Assembly: GCF_000024345.1 (NCBI RefSeq)
Contig: NC_013729.1
Span: 6,944,001 to 7,008,000 of the forward strand
Reading direction: 5' to 3'
Origin: Kribbella flavida DSM 17836
Lineage (GTDB): Bacteria; Actinomycetota; Actinomycetes; Propionibacteriales; Kribbellaceae
DNA: 64,000 nucleotides
Both the position numbers and the translations under genes were made by a program. The notes under the pieces were generated by a model that ran no database searches, had not been told where the DNA came from, and saw only the letters and a list, made by a program, of their open reading frames with translations. Below are positions 35,529 to 43,935 of this stretch, in pieces (position 1 is the stretch's first letter; each line of letters opens with the position of its first letter).

Positions 35529-35624
35529 CTGAGCCCGCCGACCCGAGCCCGCCGATCCGGGTTCGCCGATCCGGGTTCGTCGACTCGAGTCCGCCAACCC
35601 AGCCCGCGACCTGAGCCCGGCCAC
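35529..35624. repeat. Degenerate 14-bp tandem repeats upstream of the mannosidase gene
   Basis: Seven adjoining units follow the pattern CYGRGYYCGYCGAY: 35529-35542, 35543-35556, 35557-35570, 35571-35584, 35585-35598, a 12-bp variant 35599-35610, and 35611-35624. Units 3 and 4 (CCGGGTTCGCCGAT, CCGGGTTCGTCGAC) are closest to each other. They fill the space between the terminator and the operator. Function unknown; may be a recombination-prone minisatellite or a protein-binding array. Confidence 0.7.
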
Positions 35625-35652
35625 CCCGCCGGCTGCTTCGTCGTTGTTCAAC

Positions 35653-35664
35653 TGAACCGGTTCA
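35653..35664. promoter_or_regulatory. Perfect LacI-type operator at the mannosidase start
   Basis: TGAACCGGTTCA is a perfect 12-bp palindrome ending four bases before ATG 35669. It shares the AACCGGTT core with the site at 33542-33549. Its position overlapping the ribosome-binding region implies that a bound repressor would block transcription directly. Likely ligand: the LacI-family protein at 32203-33249. Confidence 0.7.
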
Positions 35665-35668
35665 TGAA

Positions 35669-38146
35669 ATGAGATCGATGACCTCCCTGACCGTTGTCCC
35701 CCTGACCTCCGCCGGCGGTGCCGCCTGGACCGTGCGGGCCGTCGACGGCCCGGTACCGGACCGGCACAGCGCGCTGCGGACCACGCCGGTCACCGCGACC
35801 GTGCCGGGCGAGGTGCACACCGACCTGCTGGCGGCGGGCGTCATTCCCGACCCGTTCGACGGCGCCAACGAGGGCACACTGGCCTGGATCGGCCGGACCA
35901 GCTGGAGCTACCGGATCGAGTTCGACTGGGACGCCGACGGGCACGCGGTCCAGGAGCTGGTCGCCGAGGGGCTGGACACGGTCGCCACCGTCACGCTGAA
36001 CGGCACGGTCGTGGCGAGGACCAGCAACCAGCACCGCTCGTACCGGTTCGACGTGACCGCTCTGCTTGTTGCCGAGAGCAACGAACTGGTGATCGAGTTC
36101 GCCGGTCCGGTGGAGACCGCGAACCGGCTGGCCGAGCAGCTCGGGGTCTGGCCGCACACGAATCTGCACCCGTACAACGCGCTGCGCAAGATGGCCAGCA
36201 ACTTCGGCTGGGACTGGGGACCGGACGTCGCCACGGCCGGGATCTGGCGGCCGATCCGGATCGAGTCGTGGACCGGCGTCCGGATCGACACCGTGCGCCC
36301 GCTGGCCGGTCTGGACGGCGACCGCGGCGTGCTGGACACCCGGGTCACGCTGGCCTGGGCCGACGGCTTCACCGCCGACGCCACCGTCGCCGTCGAGGTG
36401 GGCGGGACCAGCACCGAGACCACCGTGCCGGCCGGCACCGCCGAGGTCGGCGTCACCTCGACGCTGGACGCCGTCGACCGCTGGTGGCCGCGCGGGTACG
36501 GCGACCAGCCGCTGTACGACGTGAGCGTGTCGCTGCGCGCCGGCGAGCAGACCGGCGACTGGACCGGCCGGGTCGGCTTCCGCACGATCACCGTCGACGT
36601 CGCACCGGACGAGCACGGCGGCCCGTTCGTGCTGTCGGTGAACGGCAAGCCGGTCTACGTGCGCGGCGCGAACTGGATCCCCGACGACGCGTTCGTCACC
36701 CGGCTGAACCGCGAGACCTACCAGCGCAGCATCGCCGACGCCGTCGACGCCGGGATGAACCTGCTCCGGGTCTGGGGCGGCGGCATCTACGAGACCGACG
36801 ACTTCTACGACATCTGCGACGAGGTCGGCCTCCTGGTCTGGCAAGACTTCCTGTTCGCCTGCGCGGCGTACTCGGAGGACGAGCCGCTGCGCAGCGAGGT
36901 GGAGGCCGAGGCCCGGCAGGCCGTCACCCGGCTCGCACGGCACGCCAGCCTCGCGGTCTGGAACGGCAACAACGAGAACATCTGGGGCTACGTCGAGTGG
37001 GGCTGGCGCCAGCCGCTGGCCGGCCGGACCTGGGGCGAGGGGTACTACTTCGACCTGCTGCCGAAGATCGTCGCCGAGCTGGACCCGCGGACGCCGTACT
37101 CGCCGGGCAGCCCGTACTCCTACGACCACTTCATCCACCCGAACGACGAGCGCCACGGCACCATGCACATCTGGGACGTGTGGAACCAGGTGGACTACTC
37201 GACGTACCGCAAGTACCAGCCGCGGTTCGTCTCCGAGTTCGGCTTCCAGGGACCGCCGGCCTGGTCGACGCTGACCTCGGTGGTGCACGACGAGCCGCTC
37301 GACCCGTACGGCGAGCAGATGCTCGTGCACCAGAAGGCGAACGAGGGCAACCTCAAGCTGGAGCGCGGGCTCGGCAACCACCTGCCGCGCTGGAAGACCA
37401 TCGATGACTGGCACTGGACCACCCAGCTCAACCAGGCCCGCGCGGTCGCCTACGGCATCGAGCACTTTCGCAGCCTGTTCCCGCTGAACACCGGGGCGGT
37501 CGTCTGGCAGCTGAACGACAACTGGCCGGTGATCTCCTGGGCGGCCGTCGACGGGCACGGGATCCGCAAGCCGCTGTGGTTCGCGCTGCGCCGGGTGTAC
37601 GCCGACCGGCTGCTCACCGTGCAGCCGCGCGAGGACGGCCCGGTGGTTGCCGCGCACAACGACACCGAGGAGACCTGGTCGACCGAGGTGACGGTGGCCC
37701 GGCGCAGCACCGCGGCCGGTGGCGAGGTGCTCGCGCAGGAGACGTTCAGCCTGGAGGTGGGTCCGCGGTCCGCGGTCCTGAACTCGCTGCCCGCCTCGGT
37801 CGCCACTCCCGGCGACCCGACGACGGAGTACGTCGAGGTGCGCGCGGCCGACGGCAGTACGGCGTACTGGTACTTCGTCGAGGACACCGCGCTGCAGCTG
37901 GTCGGCGACGCGTTCACGTCGTCGGTGACGGCGACCGGCGACGGGTACGACGTGACCGTGACGGCGACCGCGCTGGTGAAGGACCTCGCGCTGTTCCCGG
38001 ACCGGCTGGACGCGGCGGCCCGCGTCGACAGCTGCCTGATCACGCTGTCGGCGGGCGAGGCGCACACCTTCCACGTGACGGGCGGCGCCGCACCGGACAC
38101 GGTCGGCGTACCGGTGCTGCGGTCCGCGAACGACTTGGTGGCTTGA
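35669..38146 (+). CDS. Beta-mannosidase-like glycoside hydrolase, family GH2
   Basis: 825 residues from ATG 35669 (or ATG 35678). The N-terminal jelly-roll domain (TVPGEVHTDLLAAGVIPDPF; FGWDWGPDVATAGIWRPIRI) is typical of beta-mannosidases. An Ig-like domain (RVGFRTITVDV) and a TIM barrel follow. Acid/base Glu436 lies in GNNENIWGY and nucleophile Glu523 in VSEFGFQGPP. Further conserved segments are NMLR-type AGMNLLRVWGGGIYETDDFY and PLNTGAVVWQLNDNWP. No signal peptide, so it hydrolyses imported beta-mannosides or mannose-containing oligosaccharides in the cytoplasm. A LacI-type operator overlaps the translation start region. Confidence 0.93.
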   Translation: MRSMTSLTVVPLTSAGGAAWTVRAVDGPVPDRHSALRTTPVTATVPGEVHTDLLAAGVIPDPFDGANEGTLAWIGRTSWSYRIEFDWDADGHAVQELVAEGLDTVATVTLNGTVVARTSNQHRSYRFDVTALLVAESNELVIEFAGPVETANRLAEQLGVWPHTNLHPYNALRKMASNFGWDWGPDVATAGIWRPIRIESWTGVRIDTVRPLAGLDGDRGVLDTRVTLAWADGFTADATVAVEVGGTSTETTVPAGTAEVGVTSTLDAVDRWWPRGYGDQPLYDVSVSLRAGEQTGDWTGRVGFRTITVDVAPDEHGGPFVLSVNGKPVYVRGANWIPDDAFVTRLNRETYQRSIADAVDAGMNLLRVWGGGIYETDDFYDICDEVGLLVWQDFLFACAAYSEDEPLRSEVEAEARQAVTRLARHASLAVWNGNNENIWGYVEWGWRQPLAGRTWGEGYYFDLLPKIVAELDPRTPYSPGSPYSYDHFIHPNDERHGTMHIWDVWNQVDYSTYRKYQPRFVSEFGFQGPPAWSTLTSVVHDEPLDPYGEQMLVHQKANEGNLKLERGLGNHLPRWKTIDDWHWTTQLNQARAVAYGIEHFRSLFPLNTGAVVWQLNDNWPVISWAAVDGHGIRKPLWFALRRVYADRLLTVQPREDGPVVAAHNDTEETWSTEVTVARRSTAAGGEVLAQETFSLEVGPRSAVLNSLPASVATPGDPTTEYVEVRAADGSTAYWYFVEDTALQLVGDAFTSSVTATGDGYDVTVTATALVKDLALFPDRLDAAARVDSCLITLSAGEAHTFHVTGGAAPDTVGVPVLRSANDLVA

Positions 38147-38179
38147 GTCTCCCCCGCTGGGAGACGGCACAGTGAGGGC

Positions 38180-39007
38180 ATGACCTACTCGATCGGTGAG
38201 CTGGCCCGACGGACCGGGCTCTCGGTGAAGACGATCCGCTTCTACTCCGATCGAGGGGTCGTGCCGCCCACCGGCCGCACCTCGGCGGGCTACCGCCAGT
38301 ACGACGCGGAGGCGCTGGCCCGCCTGGAGCTCATCCGCACGCTGCGCGACCTCGGTCTGCCGCTGGCGACCATCCAGCAGGTGCTGCAGCGCGAGCATTC
38401 GCTGGCGGAGGTCGCCGCTGCTGAGGCGGACGCGCTGGAGGTGCAGATCCGGGCCCTCCGCGTGCGGCAGGCGGTCCTCCGCTCTGCAGCCCTCTCGCCG
38501 GAGCGGCTGCACGAGTTGCAGCGGTTGGCAGCGCTGACCGCTGCTGAACGGACCACCCTGGTCGAGGGCTTCCTGGAGTCAGTCTTCGCCGATCCCCGGC
38601 CCTCGCTCGCGGCCGCCCGGCAGACCATGCGCCCTGCGCTGCCGGACAATGCGACCGTCCAGCAACTGGAAGCCTGGTTGGAGCTGGGCTCGCTCTGCCA
38701 GGACTCCGACTTCCGGGACCTTCTGCGGCAGCTCGTGAAGAATGTGCCGGCCGACGGCGTGCCGCGTCCCGATGCCGTCGCTGTCGTCCGCGACCGAGTG
38801 GCACAGCTCGACGGCCTCTCGCCCGACTCCCCTGCCGCAGCCGCGATCGTCGTCGAGCTCGGTCCACTGGACATCGACCACCTCCGGCTGGCATCGGACC
38901 CGCGCAGGCAGCGCTACGTCGAGCTCTTGGCAGTCCTCAACGACTGGCCCGCCCCAACCGACCCAACGCCCGCCCTGAACTGGTACCTGGCCGCAGCCCG
39001 CGCGTGA
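38180..39007 (+). CDS. MerR-family transcriptional regulator
   Basis: 275 residues. The N-terminal winged helix is YSIGELARRTGLSVKTIRFY with wing SDRGVVPPTGRTSAGYRQYD, followed by the dimerising coiled coil (ARLELIRTLRDLGLPLATIQ; VAAAEADALEVQIRALRVRQ). The C-terminal helical domain of about 150 residues has no metal-binding Cys pattern and is not assignable. It starts 33 bp after the mannosidase stop and could be read through from it. Its last 71 bp overlap the convergent CtaG-like gene, giving antisense 3' ends. Confidence 0.88.
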   Translation: MTYSIGELARRTGLSVKTIRFYSDRGVVPPTGRTSAGYRQYDAEALARLELIRTLRDLGLPLATIQQVLQREHSLAEVAAAEADALEVQIRALRVRQAVLRSAALSPERLHELQRLAALTAAERTTLVEGFLESVFADPRPSLAAARQTMRPALPDNATVQQLEAWLELGSLCQDSDFRDLLRQLVKNVPADGVPRPDAVAVVRDRVAQLDGLSPDSPAAAAIVVELGPLDIDHLRLASDPRRQRYVELLAVLNDWPAPTDPTPALNWYLAAARA

Positions 39008-39770
39008 ACCTCCGGCCTTCGGCGGAGTACCACTGCAGGGCCAGGACGACAGCCAGCAAGATCTCGACCACGTCGCCGCCGTAGTACATGACCTTCGCGC
39101 CGACAGCCAGGTCAGCAGCAGCGAACGTGGTGCCCGGCGGCGGAGAAGCGTACAGCGACTTCGCCAGTACGGCGTGCGCCGCGCCGGCCAGAACGACCGT
39201 CGCGGCGCGCGGCACGAGGCCGTAGCGGCGCCGAACGGGATCCAGCTGGCAGATGACGAAGGCGAACAGCAGTCCGCTCACGATGACGTGCCCGTGAACC
39301 ACCGCGTGCAGCCAGGGGCGTTCCTGCGACGCAGCGAACAGCGGAGTCCGGTAGAGCGCCCAGAGACCGCCAACCTCGAGGACAGCGACCACTGGAAGAA
39401 GCTGCACGAAGCTCGACCACCTGGAGTGCGCGAGAGCGAGCAAGGATTGCCGAGCCCGGCCAGGGCGGAGTACGCGGAGAGCGAGGGTCAGCGGGCGGGC
39501 CAGCACAATCAGCAGCGGCGCAAGCATGCCGATGAGCAGGTGCTGGGTCATGTGAGCCGTGAACGCTCGACCCGGCAGCGGCAAGGCGAAGGCCGCAGTG
39601 AGTCCGAGCACTCCACCGGCGAAGCACAGGAACCGCCCGACGGACCAGGTGTCCCCGCGCCGCTGCAGCCGCTGCACCGCCCACGCGTACACGATCACCA
39701 GGACCAACGCCGTCAGCAGGGCAGCGAAGGTCGCCAGCCCGGTCGCCTGATGGTCGTGCGAGTGGGTCAT
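38937..39770 (-). CDS. CtaG-like cytochrome c oxidase assembly membrane protein (caa3_CtaG)
   Basis: About 277 residues from ATG 39768-39770 (MTHSHDHQATGLATF). Seven membrane segments include ALLTALVLVIVYAWAVQRLQ, FLCFAGGVLGLTAAFALPLP, HLLIGMLAPLLIVLARPLTL and VVHGHVIVSGLLFAFVICQ. The HMTQHLL motif with histidines in membrane helices and the His-rich N-terminus are typical of caa3_CtaG proteins, implicated in copper delivery to cytochrome oxidase. Its start overlaps the stop of the DUF2243 gene by 4 bp, so both are one unit. The 3' end overlaps the MerR gene. Confidence 0.88.
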   Translation of the reverse strand: MTHSHDHQATGLATFAALLTALVLVIVYAWAVQRLQRRGDTWSVGRFLCFAGGVLGLTAAFALPLPGRAFTAHMTQHLLIGMLAPLLIVLARPLTLALRVLRPGRARQSLLALAHSRWSSFVQLLPVVAVLEVGGLWALYRTPLFAASQERPWLHAVVHGHVIVSGLLFAFVICQLDPVRRRYGLVPRAATVVLAGAAHAVLAKSLYASPPPGTTFAAADLAVGAKVMYYGGDVVEILLAVVLALQWYSAEGRRFTRGLRPGTSSGRALGRLGRASR

Positions 39771-40261
39771 GGCCGAGTGCGCCCGGCGCGGATCAGCAGG
39801 ACGCCGGCCACGACCATCAGGACCGCCAGCACGTTCCAGGTCCAGTCGTACAGCGTGAGGTCGACCTGGTAGCGGATCTGATGCAGATCGAGCAGCTTGT
39901 GCTGGACGGTGCCGTCGTACAACTGGAAGGCGCCCGCGCCCAGCAGGATGCCGCCAGCCAGACTGCGGCCGACCAGGCCCGCACGCCGGCGCAGATCGGC
40001 CACCATGACCAGCCCGATGACCACCGCGAACCACCCGAAGGCATGGAACAGCCCGTCCGAGACGAGCCCGGCTGCGGGCGTCGACCGGTCGTAGAAGTGG
40101 TGCCAGTGCAGCAACTGGTGAAACACGGTCTCGTCGACGAACGCCGCGATCCCGATGCCGATCAGCACCCCGGCCCAGACGGACCGAGTCGGCAGCAGCA
40201 CGCCGTACTCCGGTGGAGGCTGCACCTGGGAACGTTGGGCCGGTGGGCGGGCGGTGGACAT
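39767..40261 (-). CDS. DUF2243 four-helix membrane protein
   Basis: About 164 residues from ATG 40259-40261 (MSTARPPAQRS), with AAGGG eight bases upstream; a GTG at 40276 would add five residues. Four helices: VWAGVLIGIGIAAFVDETVF, LFHAFGWFAVVIGLVMVADL, GILLGAGAFQLYDGTVQHKL and WNVLAVLMVVAGVLLIRAG. The motifs DETVFHQLLHWHHFYD and YDGTVQHKLLDLHQIR, rich in histidines, are diagnostic of DUF2243. Pairing with CtaG-like proteins is common and suggests a metal or oxidase-assembly role, but the function is unproven. Confidence 0.88.
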   Translation of the reverse strand: MSTARPPAQRSQVQPPPEYGVLLPTRSVWAGVLIGIGIAAFVDETVFHQLLHWHHFYDRSTPAAGLVSDGLFHAFGWFAVVIGLVMVADLRRRAGLVGRSLAGGILLGAGAFQLYDGTVQHKLLDLHQIRYQVDLTLYDWTWNVLAVLMVVAGVLLIRAGRTRP

Positions 40262-40358
40262 CGGAACACCCTTCACGCGGGGACGGTTGATCGCCGGTAC
40301 CCAGATCCCCGGGCGCTATCCGAGCCAGCTGCCTGCCGGCGCTAGAGGATGCGCAGGG

Positions 40359-40931
40359 TCAGCGGCGTGGGCGGAGGGCGGTGAGGTGGGCGTCGAGCAG
40401 CAACTCCAGCCGTTTGCGGCCGAAGGTTCGCGGATCCACCAGGGCTTGCACCACGAGACCGTGGGTGAAGGCGGCCAGACCGGCGGCCAGGTCCATGGCA
40501 TCGCCCGTGATCAGGTCGCCATCGTTCTGCGCCTGAATGACCAGCGGCTTCAGCCGCGTTCGCCAGCGGCGGTAGCGAGCTTGCTCCAGCGCAGCCAACT
40601 GAGGGTCGGCCAGCGCGACATCCCAGGAGCTGACCCAGACCCGGTTCAGTTCGGTCGTTTCCGCAGTTAGCGGCAGCACCGCGATCAGAGCAGTCCGCAG
40701 ATCGGTGGTGTCCGGGACCAGGGCCTGCGTCCGCTGCTCGGCAACCTCCAGGGCGTGCAGTACCAGCGCCTGCTTGGACGGAAAGTAGTGGGTGACCAAT
40801 CCGGTGGACCCGCCCATCGCCGCCGCCACCGCGCGCAGCGTCAGGCCGCCGAACCCGTCCGCGGCAACGACTTTCCACACCGCCGCCGACACGTCACGGC
40901 GGCGCGCGTCGTGATCCGTTTTCGCCGGCAT
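40359..40931 (-). CDS. TetR-family transcriptional regulator
   Basis: About 190 residues from ATG 40929-40931 (MPAKTDHDARRRDV). The helix-turn-helix is TLRAVAAAMGGSTGLVTHYF followed by PSKQALVLHALEVAEQRTQA, with a BetI-like C-terminal domain (RVWVSSWDVALADPQLAALE; GLAAFTHGLVVQALVDP). It is divergent from the GNAT gene; a 20-bp palindrome lies between them, 14 bp before its own start. Target probably the GNAT gene and itself. Confidence 0.9.
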   Translation of the reverse strand: MPAKTDHDARRRDVSAAVWKVVAADGFGGLTLRAVAAAMGGSTGLVTHYFPSKQALVLHALEVAEQRTQALVPDTTDLRTALIAVLPLTAETTELNRVWVSSWDVALADPQLAALEQARYRRWRTRLKPLVIQAQNDGDLITGDAMDLAAGLAAFTHGLVVQALVDPRTFGRKRLELLLDAHLTALRPRR

Positions 40932-40945
40932 GCGTCCAGTGTACG

Positions 40946-40965
40946 TACCAAACAATTGTTATGTA
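40946..40965. promoter_or_regulatory. Palindromic operator between TetR and GNAT genes
   Basis: TACCAAACAATTGTTATGTA is a 20-bp dyad with 8 of 10 positions symmetric around the core AACAATTGTT (40951-40960). It is an AT-rich island in GC-rich surroundings and lies between the divergent starts at 40931 and 41007. Confidence 0.65.
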
Positions 40966-41006
40966 TGGTGGGGCGGTCCAGCACTCCCGGGTCCTGAGGA
41001 GACACG

Positions 41007-41561
41007 ATGTTCGCTGCAACGATCGCCGACAACGCCGAGTTGCGGCCGCTCGAGCCCTGGCAGGCCGCCGAGTTCCAGGCCCATGTCGACAAGGCTCGAA
41101 CGAACCTCTCCCCCTACTTGCCGTGGGCGGTGACTGTCGTCGACGACCGAACAGCACGTGAGTTCCTGCAGCGCTATGCCGAGCGCCAGGCTGCGGACGA
41201 GGGTCGCATCTACGGCATCTGGCTGGCGGACGAACTCGTCGGCGGACTGCTGTTCCGCACCTTCGACACCGATGACGGCAGTTGCGAGATCGGCGTCTGG
41301 CTGGCCGGCCACGCCGAGGGGCGCGGTCTGGTCACCCGCTCGGCGCAGCTCCTGATCGATTGGGCGCTCGGCGTCCGGGGCCTGAGCCGGGTCGAGTGGC
41401 GGTGTGTCCCGTCGAACACCCGCAGCATCGCCGTCGCGCGCCGCCTGGGAATGACACACGAGGGCACCCTCCGGCAGGCCTTTCCCTACCGCGGGGAAGC
41501 GCACGACGTACAGACCTGGTCGCTCCTGCGCACCGAATGGGAGGACCGCTCGCGGGAGTAG
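41007..41561 (+). CDS. GNAT N-acetyltransferase, RimJ/RimL type
   Basis: 184 residues from ATG 41007, preceded by GAGGAG. LRPLEPWQAAEFQAHVDKAR opens the fold; YGIWLADELVGGLLFRTFD, CEIGVWLAGHAEGRGLVTRS (acetyl-CoA-binding loop), GLSRVEWRCVPSNTRSIAVA and RLGMTHEGTLRQAFPYRGEA are classic RimL-type acetyltransferase segments. Substrate may be a protein N-terminus or a small amine. Divergent from the TetR gene and likely controlled by it. Confidence 0.9.
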   Translation: MFAATIADNAELRPLEPWQAAEFQAHVDKARTNLSPYLPWAVTVVDDRTAREFLQRYAERQAADEGRIYGIWLADELVGGLLFRTFDTDDGSCEIGVWLAGHAEGRGLVTRSAQLLIDWALGVRGLSRVEWRCVPSNTRSIAVARRLGMTHEGTLRQAFPYRGEAHDVQTWSLLRTEWEDRSRE

Positions 41562-41588
41562 CCCGGTTCGGAGGCATACTCGACTTCC

Positions 41589-42461
41589 GTGACTGGGGCA
41601 CGGGGATGGACGTTGGCTGCGTTCTGCGCGGTGGTGGCAGTACTGCTCGGCAGCTGTGGCGGCTCCTCGGCTCCGCCCAGCGTCCAGGACTCGCCCACGC
41701 CGACCGTCTCGGCGAGCACACCGGCTCAGCCGTCGTCGAAGCCCAGCACCACCCCGGTGCGCCGGCCTGGTGAGTCCCGGGCGCGAACGCTGATGCCGAT
41801 CGTGCAGCACGGTCCCCGGGACAAGCCGCGGATCGCACTGACCTTCGACGCCGACCTCACGACCGCAATGCGCCGCCGGCTGCACAGCGGTCAGGTGAAG
41901 TCGTACTACAACGAGGCACTGATCCAGCACCTGCGCGACCTGAGGGTCCCGGCCACCTTGTTCCTCACCGGCCTGTGGATGGAGCAGTACCCGGACCGGA
42001 CCCGCGAGCTGGCCGCGGACCCGCTCTTCGAGCTCGCGACCCACAGCTACGACCACCGTGCCTTCACCAAGCGCTGCTACACGCTCGGCACCGTCCCCCG
42101 CGCCGGCATGCTCACCGACGTACGCCGGGCCGTCACCATCCTGGACGAGCTGGACCCGCAGGCGACCCGCTGGTTCCGGTTCCCCGGCGGCTGCTACGAC
42201 GGCACCGCCCTGCACGAGTTGGCTCCGGCCGCTGTCACCGCGGTCGGCCTGGACGTTCCGGGCGCCGACGGCTTCGCCAAGTCGTCCGAGTCGATCGTCG
42301 GCCAGGTCCTGCAGAACGCGCGCAACGGCTCGATCGTCGTCCTGCACATGCACGGCGGCGACAACGCGCCGCTGACCGACGAGGCGATTCCCTCGATCGT
42401 GAAATCGCTGCGTTTGCGGGGCTACGAGTTGGTCACCGTGACGGAACTGATGGCCGGCTGA
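41589..42461 (+). CDS. Polysaccharide deacetylase (NodB homology) lipoprotein
   Basis: 290 residues from GTG 41589. Signal with lipobox VLLGSC (Cys near residue 23), a Ser/Thr/Pro-rich spacer (residues about 25-60), then a NodB domain: IALTFDADLT (metal-binding Asp), TLFLTGLWMEQYP, LATHSYDHRAF (HxxxH metal ligands), WFRFPGGCYDGTALHE and IVVLHMHGGDNAP. It should remove acetyl or related groups from peptidoglycan or another surface glycan, outside the membrane. It starts 27 bp after the GNAT gene, so they may be co-transcribed. Confidence 0.88.
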   Translation: MTGARGWTLAAFCAVVAVLLGSCGGSSAPPSVQDSPTPTVSASTPAQPSSKPSTTPVRRPGESRARTLMPIVQHGPRDKPRIALTFDADLTTAMRRRLHSGQVKSYYNEALIQHLRDLRVPATLFLTGLWMEQYPDRTRELAADPLFELATHSYDHRAFTKRCYTLGTVPRAGMLTDVRRAVTILDELDPQATRWFRFPGGCYDGTALHELAPAAVTAVGLDVPGADGFAKSSESIVGQVLQNARNGSIVVLHMHGGDNAPLTDEAIPSIVKSLRLRGYELVTVTELMAG

Positions 42462-42576
42462 AGCCGTCACAACCTGCGGTCCGGCGAGTGGCGGTGGCGC
42501 GACGCCCCGTCCGGGGTGGCAGTCTGGGCTGACGACGGGCCAACGGTCCGGCGCTACGAGACAGGGACGGTGGGCT

Positions 42577-43935
42577 TTGACGACGACCGAGTCGCGGTCA
42601 CGGGGCCGGAGCCTGCGTGGCAACGCGCTGGGAGTTGGTGCGGGCACGGCGATCGGCGTCGCCTCCACCGCCCCGGCGTACTCGCTGGCAGTGTCGGTGG
42701 GACTGCTGGCTGTGTACACCGGCGCCGCGGCACCGCTGGTGCTGGCGGTCAGCGCGATACCGGTCGTACTGGTCGCGCTCTGCTTCCGGGAGCTGAACCG
42801 GGCCGAGCCGGACTGCGGTACGACGTTCCCGTGGACCGAGAAGGCGTTCGGCCTGAGCGTCGGCCGGATGGTCGGCTGGACCACGGTGATGGCCTGCGTC
42901 CTGGTGATGAGCAATCTCGCCCAGGTCGCCGCCGTCTACACCTACGCACTGCTCGGCCTGGAAACCGCTGAGGAGTCCCGGCTGGCACAGGCCGGGCTGG
43001 GCACGGTGTTCATCCTCGGCATGGCCCTGCTCGCGTACCGCGGCATCCGGGTCGCCGCAGGCACCCAGCTGTTGCTGCTGTCGGTCGAGCTGGTCGCGCT
43101 GATCTGGTTCGTCGTCGGCGCGTTCCGGGAGGCCGGCACCGTCAGCATCCCCGCGTTCTCGGACACCGGTGACGGAGCGTGGGCGGCCGGCGTACTGGTC
43201 GCTGTCTTCCTCTACTGGGGCTGGGACTCGTCGTTCAGCGTCAACGAGGAGTCCCGCAACCCACGCAGTACTCCGGCCATCGCCGCCCTCGTCGCGAACG
43301 GCATCCTCGTCGTCCTGTACGTCGTGGTCGCCTGGGCCGCCGTCGCGTACGCCGGGACCGGCCAGCTGGCGGAGATCGCCGACGACGACTTCCTGGCGGT
43401 GCTCGGCGCCGACCTGCTCGGCACGGCCGGCGGCAAGCTGCTGATCGCCGCGGTCCTGGTGTCGGCGCTGGCCTCGACGCAGACCACGATCCTGCCGACC
43501 GCCCGGACGATGCTGTCGATGGCCCGGCGGGACGCGTTCCCGGGCCAGTTCGCGCGGATCTCGGCCCGCTACCAGACCCCGAGCGTGTCGACCTGGACGT
43601 TCGCGACCGCCAGCGTGCTGGTGTACGTCGTGCTGGTGCTCACGTCGGACGCCGTACTGGCCGACTCCGTGGCCGCGGTGTCCATCCTGGTCTCGCTGTA
43701 CTACCTGGCCACGGCTCTGGCCGTCCCGGTGTACTTCAGCGGCGAGCTCCGCGGCCGGATGGTCCAGCGGCTGGTGGTGCCGGTGCTGGCGACCGTGTCG
43801 TTCGCGACGGTGCTCGTGCTGGCGGTGGCCGACGTCGGCACCGGCCCGCTGGTTGTGGTCGGTGTGACCATGGTGGTGGGCGCGGCGGTGATGTTCTCGA
43901 TGAAGCCGCCGGCCGAAGGGGAGGGACGACGATGA
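42577..43935 (+). CDS. APC-superfamily amino acid/polyamine permease
   Basis: 452 residues, about 12 membrane helices, start assigned to TTG 42577 (MTTTESRSRGRSLRGNALGV). The first helix has the conserved GVGAGTAIGVASTAPAYSLA, later FRELNRAEPDCGTTFPWTEK and GWDSSFSVNEESRNPRSTP, which match the APC consensus near the first and sixth helices. Substrate not predictable. It is the first gene of a coupled trio: its stop shares ATGA with the YgiB-like lipoprotein gene, which in turn overlaps the ATP-grasp gene. This suggests it moves an amine or amino acid that the ligase uses. Confidence 0.9.
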   Translation: MTTTESRSRGRSLRGNALGVGAGTAIGVASTAPAYSLAVSVGLLAVYTGAAAPLVLAVSAIPVVLVALCFRELNRAEPDCGTTFPWTEKAFGLSVGRMVGWTTVMACVLVMSNLAQVAAVYTYALLGLETAEESRLAQAGLGTVFILGMALLAYRGIRVAAGTQLLLLSVELVALIWFVVGAFREAGTVSIPAFSDTGDGAWAAGVLVAVFLYWGWDSSFSVNEESRNPRSTPAIAALVANGILVVLYVVVAWAAVAYAGTGQLAEIADDDFLAVLGADLLGTAGGKLLIAAVLVSALASTQTTILPTARTMLSMARRDAFPGQFARISARYQTPSVSTWTFATASVLVYVVLVLTSDAVLADSVAAVSILVSLYYLATALAVPVYFSGELRGRMVQRLVVPVLATVSFATVLVLAVADVGTGPLVVVGVTMVVGAAVMFSMKPPAEGEGRR

